Shown here: positions 1 through 4,717 of the stretch, one piece after another
Position numbering within the stretch: the first letter of the stretch is position 1
How the letters are laid out: the number at the start of each line of letters is the position of its first letter
From: Sedimenticola sp.
GTDB lineage: Bacteria > Pseudomonadota > Gammaproteobacteria > Chromatiales > Chromatiaceae
DNA: 5,773 bases
Assembly (NCBI GenBank): GCA_026197195.1
Contig: JAPHUG010000175.1
Span: 1-5,773 of the forward strand
Direction of reading: 5' to 3'
Notes under the pieces: model-generated
The model's database searches: none
Seen by the model: the letters and a program-made list of their open reading frames with translations, nothing else
What the model was told of the DNA's origin: nothing
Translations under genes and position numbers: made by a program

Positions 1-146
1 CAGAATCCGGGGCACTCTCATTACTACTATCAGCTGATGGAACGCTCGAGGGGCCCTGGAGTCACCGCCTGTTGACGCAGCGGTATTGGATGAATGGGGT
101 ACAACAGGATGGGAACGGACTAACAGCTTTTGATCAGGGTCTGTAA
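1..146 (+). CDS. comEC: ComEC/Rec2-family DNA internalization protein, C-terminal end only
   Basis: An open frame enters from the left edge (first full codon at position 3) and ends at TAA 144-146, giving 47 residues. It begins ESGALSLLLSADG and continues to a PWSHR...QRYW stretch. ComEC proteins of gammaproteobacteria typically end with a similar 'GAL-x-hydrophobic ... RRYW' segment after the metallo-beta-lactamase-like domain. ComEC forms the inner-membrane channel that takes up single-stranded DNA during transformation. The tail of about 18 residues after RYW is low in recognisable features. The assignment rests on this short match plus position: comEC lies directly upstream of the exbB-exbD-lpxK run in Pseudomonas and relatives. 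No catalytic or membrane region is inside the window, so completeness cannot be judged. Confidence 0.68.
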   Translation, partial: ESGALSLLLSADGTLEGPWSHRLLTQRYWMNGVQQDGNGLTAFDQGL

Positions 147-157
147 TACAGTATGAT
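130..157 (+). promoter_or_regulatory. Candidate sigma70 promoter for the exbB-kdsB operon
   Basis: TTGATC (130-135, 4 of 6 matches to TTGACA) is followed after 16 bases by TATGAT (152-157, 5 of 6 matches to TATAAT). Transcription would start near 164, leaving a leader of about 60 bases before the GTG at 224. The -35 element lies inside the last comEC codons. The spacer ends in a perfect palindrome, CTGTA-A-TACAG (141-151), a position where a bound repressor could block polymerase. This is a pattern match by eye; the operator idea is inference. Confidence 0.38.
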
Positions 158-171
158 ACAGCACATCTGAT

Positions 172-185
172 GGGGCGAATGCCCC
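172..185 (+). other. Small GC hairpin in the comEC-exbB gap
   Basis: GGGGC-GAAT-GCCCC forms a perfect 5-bp stem with a 4-base loop in the 77-base gap between comEC and exbB. No T-run follows (GGACACAG), so it is not a standard intrinsic terminator. If the promoter at 130-157 is real, the hairpin lies in the 5' leader of the operon mRNA, about 40 bases ahead of the start codon. A short hairpin like this can also occur by chance. Confidence 0.3.
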
Positions 186-223
186 GGACACAGTAAAACT
201 GAACTCCAGAGGGAATCGAGAAG

Positions 224-838
224 GTGTTTGAACTGGTTAAAGCCGGCGGTATTCTGATGCTGCCCATCATCGCATGCTCAATTGTAGCCATGGCCATCAT
301 CATTGAGCGACTCTGGGCACTGCGTTCGCAGCGTGTAATACCCAATAACCTGGTTGCCCAGATCTGGCAGCTGCACAGCAAAGGGCAATTGACCAATGCC
401 CATGTGGTGACTGTTAAAGAGGGCTCCCCACTGGGGCGCATTCTTGCGGCAGGGCTGGTGAATCGACAGCACTCCAAGGTCATCATGAAAGAGGCTATCG
501 AGGAGGTGGGCAGGCAGGTTGTGCATGAACTGGAGCGCTATCTCAATACCCTGGGCACCATCGCCTCAATCGCACCGCTGTTAGGACTACTGGGTACCGT
601 TATTGGCATGATCAAGGTGTTTGCCGCGATTATGACGGCGGGAGTGGGTAATCCAACGGTTTTGGCAGGAGGCATCTCTGAGGCTTTGATTACCACCGCT
701 GCCGGGTTATCTGTCGCCATTCCAAGCCTGATGTTTCACCGTTATTTTGGTGGCCGTGTGGAACGGCTGGTAGTGAAGATGGAAGAGCAGGCGCTGAAGA
801 TGGTTGAAGTGATGCAGGGTGAGCGCGAGCAGGAGTGA
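224..838 (+). CDS. exbB: MotA/TolQ/ExbB proton-channel family protein
   Basis: This 204-residue inner-membrane protein is the ExbB/TolQ-type subunit of a proton-driven motor, assembling with the ExbD-like protein encoded next. Three hydrophobic segments are visible at about residues 9-28, 108-137 and 150-172, the usual ExbB/TolQ layout. The family core is clear: LNTLGTIASIAPLLGLLGTVIGMIKVF (about 107-133, shown here as family-diagnostic positions) and the ALITTAAGLSVAIP segment (154-167) that lines the channel. Length is normal for short ExbB proteins. The start is GTG, preceded by AGAGGGA (207-213, about ten bases upstream). The stop lies just ahead of exbD. No tonB, tolA or receptor gene is near, so the symbol denotes family only; it could equally be called TolQ-like. 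The job of this comEC/lpxK-linked pair is not established from sequence. Confidence 0.9.
   Translation: MFELVKAGGILMLPIIACSIVAMAIIIERLWALRSQRVIPNNLVAQIWQLHSKGQLTNAHVVTVKEGSPLGRILAAGLVNRQHSKVIMKEAIEEVGRQVVHELERYLNTLGTIASIAPLLGLLGTVIGMIKVFAAIMTAGVGNPTVLAGGISEALITTAAGLSVAIPSLMFHRYFGGRVERLVVKMEEQALKMVEVMQGEREQE
831..835 (+). promoter_or_regulatory. Shine-Dalgarno site that fixes the exbD start
   Basis: AGGAG at the very end of exbB is followed by 7 bases and then GTG at 843. This strong, well-spaced site favours the start at 843 over the upstream in-frame GTG at 819, which has no comparable site and would overlap exbB by 20 bases. Confidence 0.7.
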
Positions 839-842
839 TCTA

Positions 843-1268
843 GTGAACCTTCGTCCACATCGTAAAGAGTCGCCTGAGCTCAATCTGACCCCACTGATCG
901 ACGTGGTCTTTCTGCTGTTGATCTTTTTTATGGTCTCGACCACCTTTGATAAAGAGTCACGTATTAAAGTGGAGTTGCCCACCGCTGCCACACAGGATGA
1001 GCAGGTCGAAGAGGAGAAAGTCCTGCAGATTACTGTGGACGCCAACGGCCGCTTCTATGTAGATGAGCGGGAGGTGGTCAATACCGATGCTGGCACACTG
1101 AAAAGTGCGATTGAGAAGGCCGCTGGTGTGCGGCGTGATCTGCCTGTCATTATCAAGGCCGATGCCCGTGCGGATTTTCAGTCGGTATTTAAAGTCATGG
1201 ATGTAACGAGCCAGCTGGGCTTTGTTAACATGACGTTTCCCGGCAAACAGCCGGTAGAGACTGAATGA
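843..1268 (+). CDS. exbD: ExbD/TolR-family biopolymer transport protein
   Basis: This 141-residue protein is the single-span partner of the ExbB-like channel. It starts with a short basic cytoplasmic segment (MNLRPHRKESPELN), then the transmembrane signature LTPLIDVVFLLLIFFMVSTTF (about 15-35). D20 in LTPLID matches the aspartate that ExbD/TolR proteins need for proton translocation. The rest is a periplasmic domain with the family's IIKADARADFQSVFKVMD region (103-120). GTG 843 is chosen because AGGAG sits 7 bases upstream and the protein then begins like other ExbD proteins; the longer form from GTG 819 would add MSASRSDL. Only 4 bases separate it from exbB, so the two are almost certainly co-translated. 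The partner energised in the periplasm is unknown, as no TonB-like gene is in view. Confidence 0.9.
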   Translation: MNLRPHRKESPELNLTPLIDVVFLLLIFFMVSTTFDKESRIKVELPTAATQDEQVEEEKVLQITVDANGRFYVDEREVVNTDAGTLKSAIEKAAGVRRDLPVIIKADARADFQSVFKVMDVTSQLGFVNMTFPGKQPVETE

Positions 1269-1275
1269 TCCATCT

Positions 1276-2256
1276 GTGAAAAAAATCGACCACTACTGGA
1301 CCAGCGTCAATCCTGTTTCGCTTCTGTTGTTGCCCCTTTCCTGGCTGTTCTTGCTTTTAAGTGGTATTCGACGCCTGGCCTATCGGTTCAGGCTCAAAAC
1401 CATTAAACGACTTCCTGTCCCGGTTATTGTTGTCGGTAATATCTCGGTTGGCGGCACCGGAAAGACGCCGCTGGTGATTTGGTTGGCTGATTACCTGCGA
1501 AATAAGGGCTATACGCCGGGTATCATCTCCCGGGGCTATGGCGGTAATGCAACACACTGGCCTATCCGGGTCCATGCCGATAGCTCACCTCAGGCAGTAG
1601 GGGATGAGCCTGTCATGCTGGCAGCGCGGAGTGGTGCTCCGGTCTGGGTGGGACCCGATCGTCCTGTAACGGGTCAGGCCCTGCTTGATGAGACCGCTTG
1701 TGACATCATTATCTCTGATGACGGACTGCAACATTACGCACTTGATCGAGATATCGAAATAGCGGTCATTGATGGGGCGCGTGGCTTGGGTAACGGGTTT
1801 TGTCTTCCAGCTGGCCCCCTGAGAGAGCGGGCGAGTCGTTTATCCCGGGTTGACTTGGTGGTGTCCAATGGGTCGTCCGGTTTTACAGATCATTGTATGA
1901 GTCTGGTAACGGGTGACCTGGTCAATCTCAGTACCAGAGAACGGGTCTCACCGACACGGTTTAGTGGCCAATCGGTGCATGCAATAGCAGGAATCGGACA
2001 TCCTGAGCGTTTTTTTAAAACCCTGATGGGACTGGGTATGCAGGTTGATGGGGTTCCTTTTTCCGATCATCATCCGTTTACTGCTGCAGAGATATCACCC
2101 AACGATAAACGACCGGTCATTATGACCGAGAAAGATGCGGTAAAATGCACGCTGTTTTCCCAGCCACGCCACTGGTATCTGGAAGTCAGTGCTGAACTGA
2201 GCAAGGGCTTTATTCAACAATTGGATAAACTGATTAGAGAGCTGAAAGATGGATAA
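1276..2256 (+). CDS. lpxK: Tetraacyldisaccharide 4'-kinase
   Basis: LpxK uses ATP to phosphorylate the 4' position of the tetraacyldisaccharide-1-phosphate lipid A precursor, at the inner face of the inner membrane. The 326-residue length is typical. An N-terminal hydrophobic segment (about 14-30) provides membrane association. The P-loop [12 protein letters not shown] spans 54-65, with the phosphate-binding lysine at 63. GDEPVMLA (109-116) carries the aspartate that corresponds, as I recall, to the catalytic one in characterised Lpx[11 protein letters not shown] (147-156), LPAGPLRE (177-184), [10 protein letters not shown] (238-247), the DHH motif (264-266) and MTEKDAVKC (283-291) are further family blocks. 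All are present, so the enzyme looks active. The GTG start has only a weak ribosome site, and exbD ends 7 bases upstream, suggesting coupled translation. The flippase gene msbA, next to lpxK in many gammaproteobacteria, is absent here, as in Pseudomonas. Confidence 0.97.
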   Translation: MKKIDHYWTSVNPVSLLLLPLSWLFLLLSGIRRLAYRFRLKTIKRLPVPVIVVGNISVGGTGKTPLVIWLADYLRNKGYTPGIISRGYGGNATHWPIRVHADSSPQAVGDEPVMLAARSGAPVWVGPDRPVTGQALLDETACDIIISDDGLQHYALDRDIEIAVIDGARGLGNGFCLPAGPLRERASRLSRVDLVVSNGSSGFTDHCMSLVTGDLVNLSTRERVSPTRFSGQSVHAIAGIGHPERFFKTLMGLGMQVDGVPFSDHHPFTAAEISPNDKRPVIMTEKDAVKCTLFSQPRHWYLEVSAELSKGFIQQLDKLIRELKDG

Positions 2257-2431
2257 GAAATTACTGGATATACTGGTCTGCCCCCTCTGTAAGAGTAAAC
2301 TGACCTACAATCGAAAAGGCAATGAACTGATCTGTAAAGCAGACAGGCTGGGCTATCCCATTCGTGATGGCATTCCGGTCATGCTGGAAGATGAAGCCAG
2401 AAAACTACCGGCTGATGAAGAGGTCGAGTAA
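2249..2431 (+). CDS. Trm112/YcaR (UPF0434) family small protein
   Basis: This 60-residue protein matches the YcaR-type branch of the Trm112 family: [18 protein letters not shown] at the N-terminus, [20 protein letters not shown] (about 27-46) in the middle, and an acidic C-terminus. C11 and C14 form the first half of a zinc-binding knuckle. Only one further cysteine, C29, is present, which is usual for this bacterial branch, so it may not hold zinc the way full Trm112 does. Eukaryotic and archaeal Trm112 activates methyltransferases; whether bacterial YcaR-type proteins do so is not known to me. The start overlaps the end of lpxK by 8 bases (ATGGATAA), with AGAGAG just upstream inside lpxK, indicating translational coupling. 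Placement between lpxK and kdsB is conserved in many gammaproteobacteria. Confidence 0.92.
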   Translation: MDKKLLDILVCPLCKSKLTYNRKGNELICKADRLGYPIRDGIPVMLEDEARKLPADEEVE

Positions 2432-2470
2432 ATTACCTGATCTGGTTTAATCCCGCTTAATGGAATCATA

Positions 2471-3226
2471 ATGACATTTAAAGTAGTCATCCCGGCACGT
2501 TATGCATCAACCCGATTACCGGGCAAACCGCTGCTTGATATTGCAGGCAAGCCGATGGTGCAGTGGGTTCATGAGCGTGCCCTGGCCAGTGGTGCAGATC
2601 AGGTGGTTGTAGCAACCGATGATAATCGAATAGCCGATTGCGTCCGAGGTTTTGGCGGTGAAATATGCCTGACCCGGGCTGATCACCAGAGCGGCACCGA
2701 CCGCATTGCTGAAGTGGTTCAAAGCTATGGTTGGGACGCAGATGAGATCGTCGTTAATCTGCAGGGTGATGAGCCAGATATGCCCTCCGGGTTGTTAAAA
2801 CAGGTTGCTGAGGATATGCGCGACCATCCAGATGCTGTAATGACCACACTCTGTGCTGACCTGACTGAAAAAAAACAACTGTTCGATCCCAACGTAGTCA
2901 AGCTGGTAACGGACGCCAAGGGTTATGCACTCTATTTCAGTCGTGCCCCTATACCCTGGAACAGAGATCAATTTGCTGATCAGTCAGCCGTTCCGAACCA
3001 GGTAGAAGGGTTCTATCGCCATATTGGGCTCTATGCCTATCGGGCTGGCTTTCTGTCGCGCTATATTGAATGGGCAGTATCACCGCTGGAGTCTGTTGAA
3101 TCGCTTGAGCAGCTAAGGGTGCTCTGGCATGGGGAGCGCATTCACGTCAGTGTTGCGAGTGAAATGCCGGGGCAGGGGATCGATACACAGCAAGATCTTG
3201 AACGGGCTAACAAGCAGTTCAAGTAA
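2471..3226 (+). CDS. kdsB: 3-deoxy-manno-octulosonate cytidylyltransferase (CMP-Kdo synthetase)
   Basis: KdsB joins Kdo to CMP from CTP, releasing pyrophosphate; CMP-Kdo then feeds the transferase that adds Kdo to lipid A. The reaction is cytoplasmic. The 251-residue length is standard. Visible blocks are VIPARYASTRLPGKPL (6-21, nucleotide-binding loop), VVATDD (46-51), SGTDRIAEV (74-82), VVNLQGDEP (94-102, with the metal-binding aspartate D100), YFSRAPIPW (155-163), YRHIGLYAYR (182-191), LESVESLEQLR (206-216) and PGQGIDT (233-239). Nothing is missing. The ATG lies 39 bases after the YcaR-like gene, with TGGA as a modest ribosome site about 6 bases upstream. Its substrate pathway meets that of LpxK, which explains their shared operon. 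Confidence 0.97.
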   Translation: MTFKVVIPARYASTRLPGKPLLDIAGKPMVQWVHERALASGADQVVVATDDNRIADCVRGFGGEICLTRADHQSGTDRIAEVVQSYGWDADEIVVNLQGDEPDMPSGLLKQVAEDMRDHPDAVMTTLCADLTEKKQLFDPNVVKLVTDAKGYALYFSRAPIPWNRDQFADQSAVPNQVEGFYRHIGLYAYRAGFLSRYIEWAVSPLESVESLEQLRVLWHGERIHVSVASEMPGQGIDTQQDLERANKQFK

Positions 3227-3239
3227 TACGGTAACACGA

Positions 3240-3524
3240 TCAATCGGTCTCAGGTTTGCCTATTTTGTTTGAGAGCAGTTCAAGCAGTGCGTCCGACAGG
3301 GTGTCGGGGGTATCGCCATAGAGTGGCACAAGGGTTGTTTCCGGCCCCTTGCGTGAAGGCTCACCAAACAGGTTTGCCTGGATAATCGCCTGACTGGAGG
3401 GGTCAGCAAGCACCACGCTGCCCTCATCGCTCAACACTTCATGCAGCACCCATTCTCTGCCTTCATACATAAAGTGGCTGCCTATCAAGGTGCGTATGCG
3501 TTGTAAAAAGGCCTGGTCATTCAC
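3240..3524 (-). CDS. Hypothetical 94-residue protein
   Basis: I do not recognise a named family. The protein is soluble, with no signal peptide, membrane span or cysteine. Residues 1-15 look helical (MNDQAFLQRIRTLIG). Residues 16-40 (SHFMYEGREWVLHEVLSDEGSVVLAD) alternate hydrophobic and polar residues as short beta strands do. A loop with NLFGEPSRKGPETT (51-64) and a C-terminal helix (about 75-87) follow. This organised layout and normal composition suggest a real small folded protein. The start is GTG (3522-3524) with only a weak GAG ribosome site upstream; no better in-frame start is evident. It converges on kdsB, with 13 bases between the stops and no terminator. A small beta-rich binding domain is possible, but this is inference. 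Confidence 0.72.
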   Translation of the reverse strand: MNDQAFLQRIRTLIGSHFMYEGREWVLHEVLSDEGSVVLADPSSQAIIQANLFGEPSRKGPETTLVPLYGDTPDTLSDALLELLSNKIGKPETD

Positions 3525-3650
3525 GGTATGGACTCAATGGTGCTGGTTAAAAACAAGATGGATAGGGTAACACAGTGAGCCTGTACCAGCCCTGTAGGTC
3601 ACTACAGTTAAACATTGACAAAAAATCAAAGGGTCGGTAGCAGGTACATA
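3525..3650. other. Intergenic stretch between two minus-strand small genes
   Basis: These 126 bases separate the two minus-strand genes. They hold an imperfect hairpin sequence (3574-3603) and a perfect TTGACA (3615-3620) on the plus strand that lacks a good -10 element at normal spacing. I see no convincing promoter for the 94-residue gene and no terminator for the upstream Cys/Arg-rich gene, so the two could share a transcript. Confidence 0.4.
3574..3603 (+). repeat. Imperfect inverted repeat in the 3525-3650 gap
   Basis: AGTGA (3574-3578) pairs with TCACT (3599-3603). CCT (3580-3582) pairs with AGG (3596-3598), leaving one bulged base. GTA/TGT extend the stem with two G-U pairs and one A-U pair around a 7-base loop. 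The stem is better as plus-strand RNA than as minus-strand RNA, because the wobble pairs become mismatches on the other strand. No T-run follows, so it is not a terminator. Confidence 0.3.
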
Positions 3651-4013
3651 TTAATAATGTCGATAGCTCATGAGCAGGTCGCTTTTTCGACGTCCATGAT
3701 TCAGCCGTCTCTCCATACTCTGTCTAAAATCGCGTCTCCTTTCCACCCTGAATCGGCGGGATTTGTTTTTTCTTCTATCTACGATCCCTTCATAGGTACA
3801 GCTGCACTTTGCTGATGAGCATCCTGGTAAAGGAAGTTTAGGCGCCTCATTGATTAAATAGATACTGTCCATCTGTTGAATGGCTTTGATGCAGCCGCAG
3901 CGGCTAACGCGTAAAAGAATAAAGGGCTTATATTGTTTTATTCTTTTGAGTTGCATTTTCTGAAGCTGCTCAAATCTGGCCGGTTCAAATTTTTGTCTGC
4001 TAAACCATCCCAT
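3651..4013 (-). CDS. Hypothetical Cys- and Arg-rich small protein, possible metal binder
   Basis: This protein of about 120 residues has no name I can give with confidence. It begins MGWFSRQKFEPARFEQLQK. Cysteines follow in an ordered pattern: C39-x-C41, then, after LPLPG, C65-x4-C70-x-C72. That arrangement suggests a zinc or other metal site. The C-terminal third (79-110) is strongly basic with repeated arginine pairs (DRR, SRR, ERRR, ERR, GRR), suiting RNA, DNA or acidic-ligand contact. From memory it resembles small uncharacterised proteobacterial proteins with a 'PLPGC...C-x-C...Y...DRR' core, but I cannot verify this. ATG 4011-4013 is chosen because GGAA lies 9 bases upstream; ATG 4026-4028 would add MESCI but has no ribosome site. 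The local base composition is AT-richer than the lipid A genes. Confidence 0.66.
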   Translation of the reverse strand: MGWFSRQKFEPARFEQLQKMQLKRIKQYKPFILLRVSRCGCIKAIQQMDSIYLINEAPKLPLPGCSSAKCSCTYEGIVDRRKNKSRRFRVERRRDFRQSMERRLNHGRRKSDLLMSYRHY

Positions 4014-4030
4014 AATGCAAGATTCCATTA

Positions 4031-4060
4031 TTAAGACTACAATCTACACCCGAGTATAGG
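4031..4060. promoter_or_regulatory. Candidate divergent promoter region ahead of the phosphatase gene
   Basis: On the plus strand, TTAAGA (4031-4036) and TATAGG (4055-4060) are 18 bases apart, each with 4 of 6 consensus matches; they could serve the phosphatase gene. On the minus strand, TATACT (complement of 4053-4058) matches 5 of 6 bases of a -10 element and could serve the Cys/Arg-rich gene, though its -35 is poor. The two -10 elements overlap, so the promoters would compete. Another weak plus-strand candidate is TATAAC at 4110-4115. Confidence 0.22.
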
Positions 4061-4142
4061 CTACCATCGGTTTTATGCATCGTTAATAGATGCGTAAAGC
4101 AGGTCGTCTTATAACTTCTCGTTTCCCTTATGATTTTTTATT

Positions 4143-4625
4143 ATGAATAAAGTTTCTGTTCTGTTCGTCTGCATGGGCAATATTTGTCGCTCGCCAACGG
4201 CCCATGGTGTGTTTGAAGATTTAGTGTTACGCGCAGGTCTGCAAGATAAAATTCTAGTTGATTCAGCCGGTACGCATGCCTACCACGTGGGTAACTCACC
4301 CGATCCCAGGTCACAGAAAACAGCCGCCGAACGGGGTGTGGATTTGAGCAAGCAACGGGCTCGTCAGGCAGAGCGAAAAGACTTTGAACGGTTTGATTAC
4401 ATCATTGCGATGGATAAGGATAATCTCTCAAATCTGCAATTTATTGCCTCACCTGAAGGTAAGAAAAAGCTCTATCTATTCCTGGAATTTGCGCCGAAAC
4501 TGGGCACCAAAGAGGTTCCAGATCCCTATTATGGTGGAAGCAAGGGATTTGATAAGGTGTTCGATCTGGTTCTGGACGCTTCAGAAGCCTTGCTAGCCCA
4601 CATCAGGCATGAGCATCAGCTCTGA
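4143..4625 (+). CDS. Low-molecular-weight protein-tyrosine phosphatase
   Basis: This 160-residue cytoplasmic enzyme removes phosphate from phosphotyrosine through a cysteinyl-phosphate intermediate. The signature CMGNICRSP (10-18) is the CX5R-S loop, with nucleophile C10, phosphate-binding R16 and S17. VDSAGTHAYHVGNSPDPR (39-56) is the usual second block. The general-acid loop VPDPYYGG (125-132) supplies D127, flanked by tyrosines. All catalytic residues are present and the length is standard. The usual glutamate after SPTA is histidine here, a minor change. ATG 4143 gives the normal N-terminus, but no Shine-Dalgarno sequence is evident; the 20 bases upstream are T-rich. The gene stands alone between two small minus-strand genes and the convergent rne. 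No tyrosine kinase or capsule gene is nearby, so it resembles the kdsB-linked PtpA type rather than a Wzb exopolysaccharide phosphatase; its substrate is unknown. Confidence 0.95.
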   Translation: MNKVSVLFVCMGNICRSPTAHGVFEDLVLRAGLQDKILVDSAGTHAYHVGNSPDPRSQKTAAERGVDLSKQRARQAERKDFERFDYIIAMDKDNLSNLQFIASPEGKKKLYLFLEFAPKLGTKEVPDPYYGGSKGFDKVFDLVLDASEALLAHIRHEHQL

Positions 4626-4650
4626 TCATTTTAACGCGCTGTAGTGTCAG

Positions 4651-4691
4651 ACAAAAAAGGCAGGTAACGGATGGTTACCTGCCTTTTTTGT
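4651..4691. terminator. Bidirectional intrinsic terminator between phosphatase and rne
   Basis: ACAAAAAAGGCAGGTAAC (4651-4668) is perfectly complementary to GTTACCTGCCTTTTTTGT (4674-4691), giving an 18-bp stem with the 5-base loop GGATG. The GC-rich core is followed by a T-run on either strand, so it can end transcription of the phosphatase gene (plus) and of rne (minus). Confidence 0.95.
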
Positions 4692-4697
4692 TGGTTC

Positions 4698-4717
4698 TGA
4701 ATAGCGCTAGCTATTCA
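4698..4717 (-). repeat. Perfect inverted repeat over the rne stop codon
   Basis: TGAATAGC-GCTA-GCTATTCA forms an 8-bp stem with a 4-base loop and includes the rne stop codon TAG (4711-4713). On the rne transcript this hairpin comes directly before the large terminator hairpin, giving two stacked structures at the 3' end. No T-run follows it on its own. Its function is unknown. Confidence 0.55.

Noticed and set aside
141..161. LexA (SOS) box from the CTGT...ACAG pattern
   Set aside because: The gammaproteobacterial LexA box needs 8 bases between CTGT and ACAG; here the spacings are 3 or 13.
819..842. Longer exbD start at GTG 819
   Set aside because: It would overlap exbB by 20 bases without a ribosome site, whereas GTG 843 has AGGAG 7 bases upstream and gives the usual ExbD N-terminus.
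3213..3284. 11-base direct repeat AGCAGTTCAAG at 3213-3223 and 3274-3284, with an inverted CTTGAAC at 3198-3204
   Set aside because: The copies fall in coding sequence of two different genes and are short, with no flanking mobile-element features. Chance or codon bias explains them.
3293..3307. Hairpin CCGACA-GGG-TGTCGG as a terminator for kdsB
   Set aside because: It is a perfect 6-bp stem but lies inside the minus-strand small gene and has no T-run on either strand.
3615..3643. Plus-strand promoter from the perfect TTGACA at 3615-3620
   Set aside because: The hexamer 17 bases downstream (TAGCAG) is a poor -10 element, and no plus-strand gene follows before 4143.
3615..3815. Plus-strand open frame of 66 codons opposite the Cys/Arg-rich gene
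   Set aside because: No ribosome site at its start and no recognisable protein features. It lies antisense to a frame with an ordered cysteine and arginine pattern, so it is most likely a shadow.
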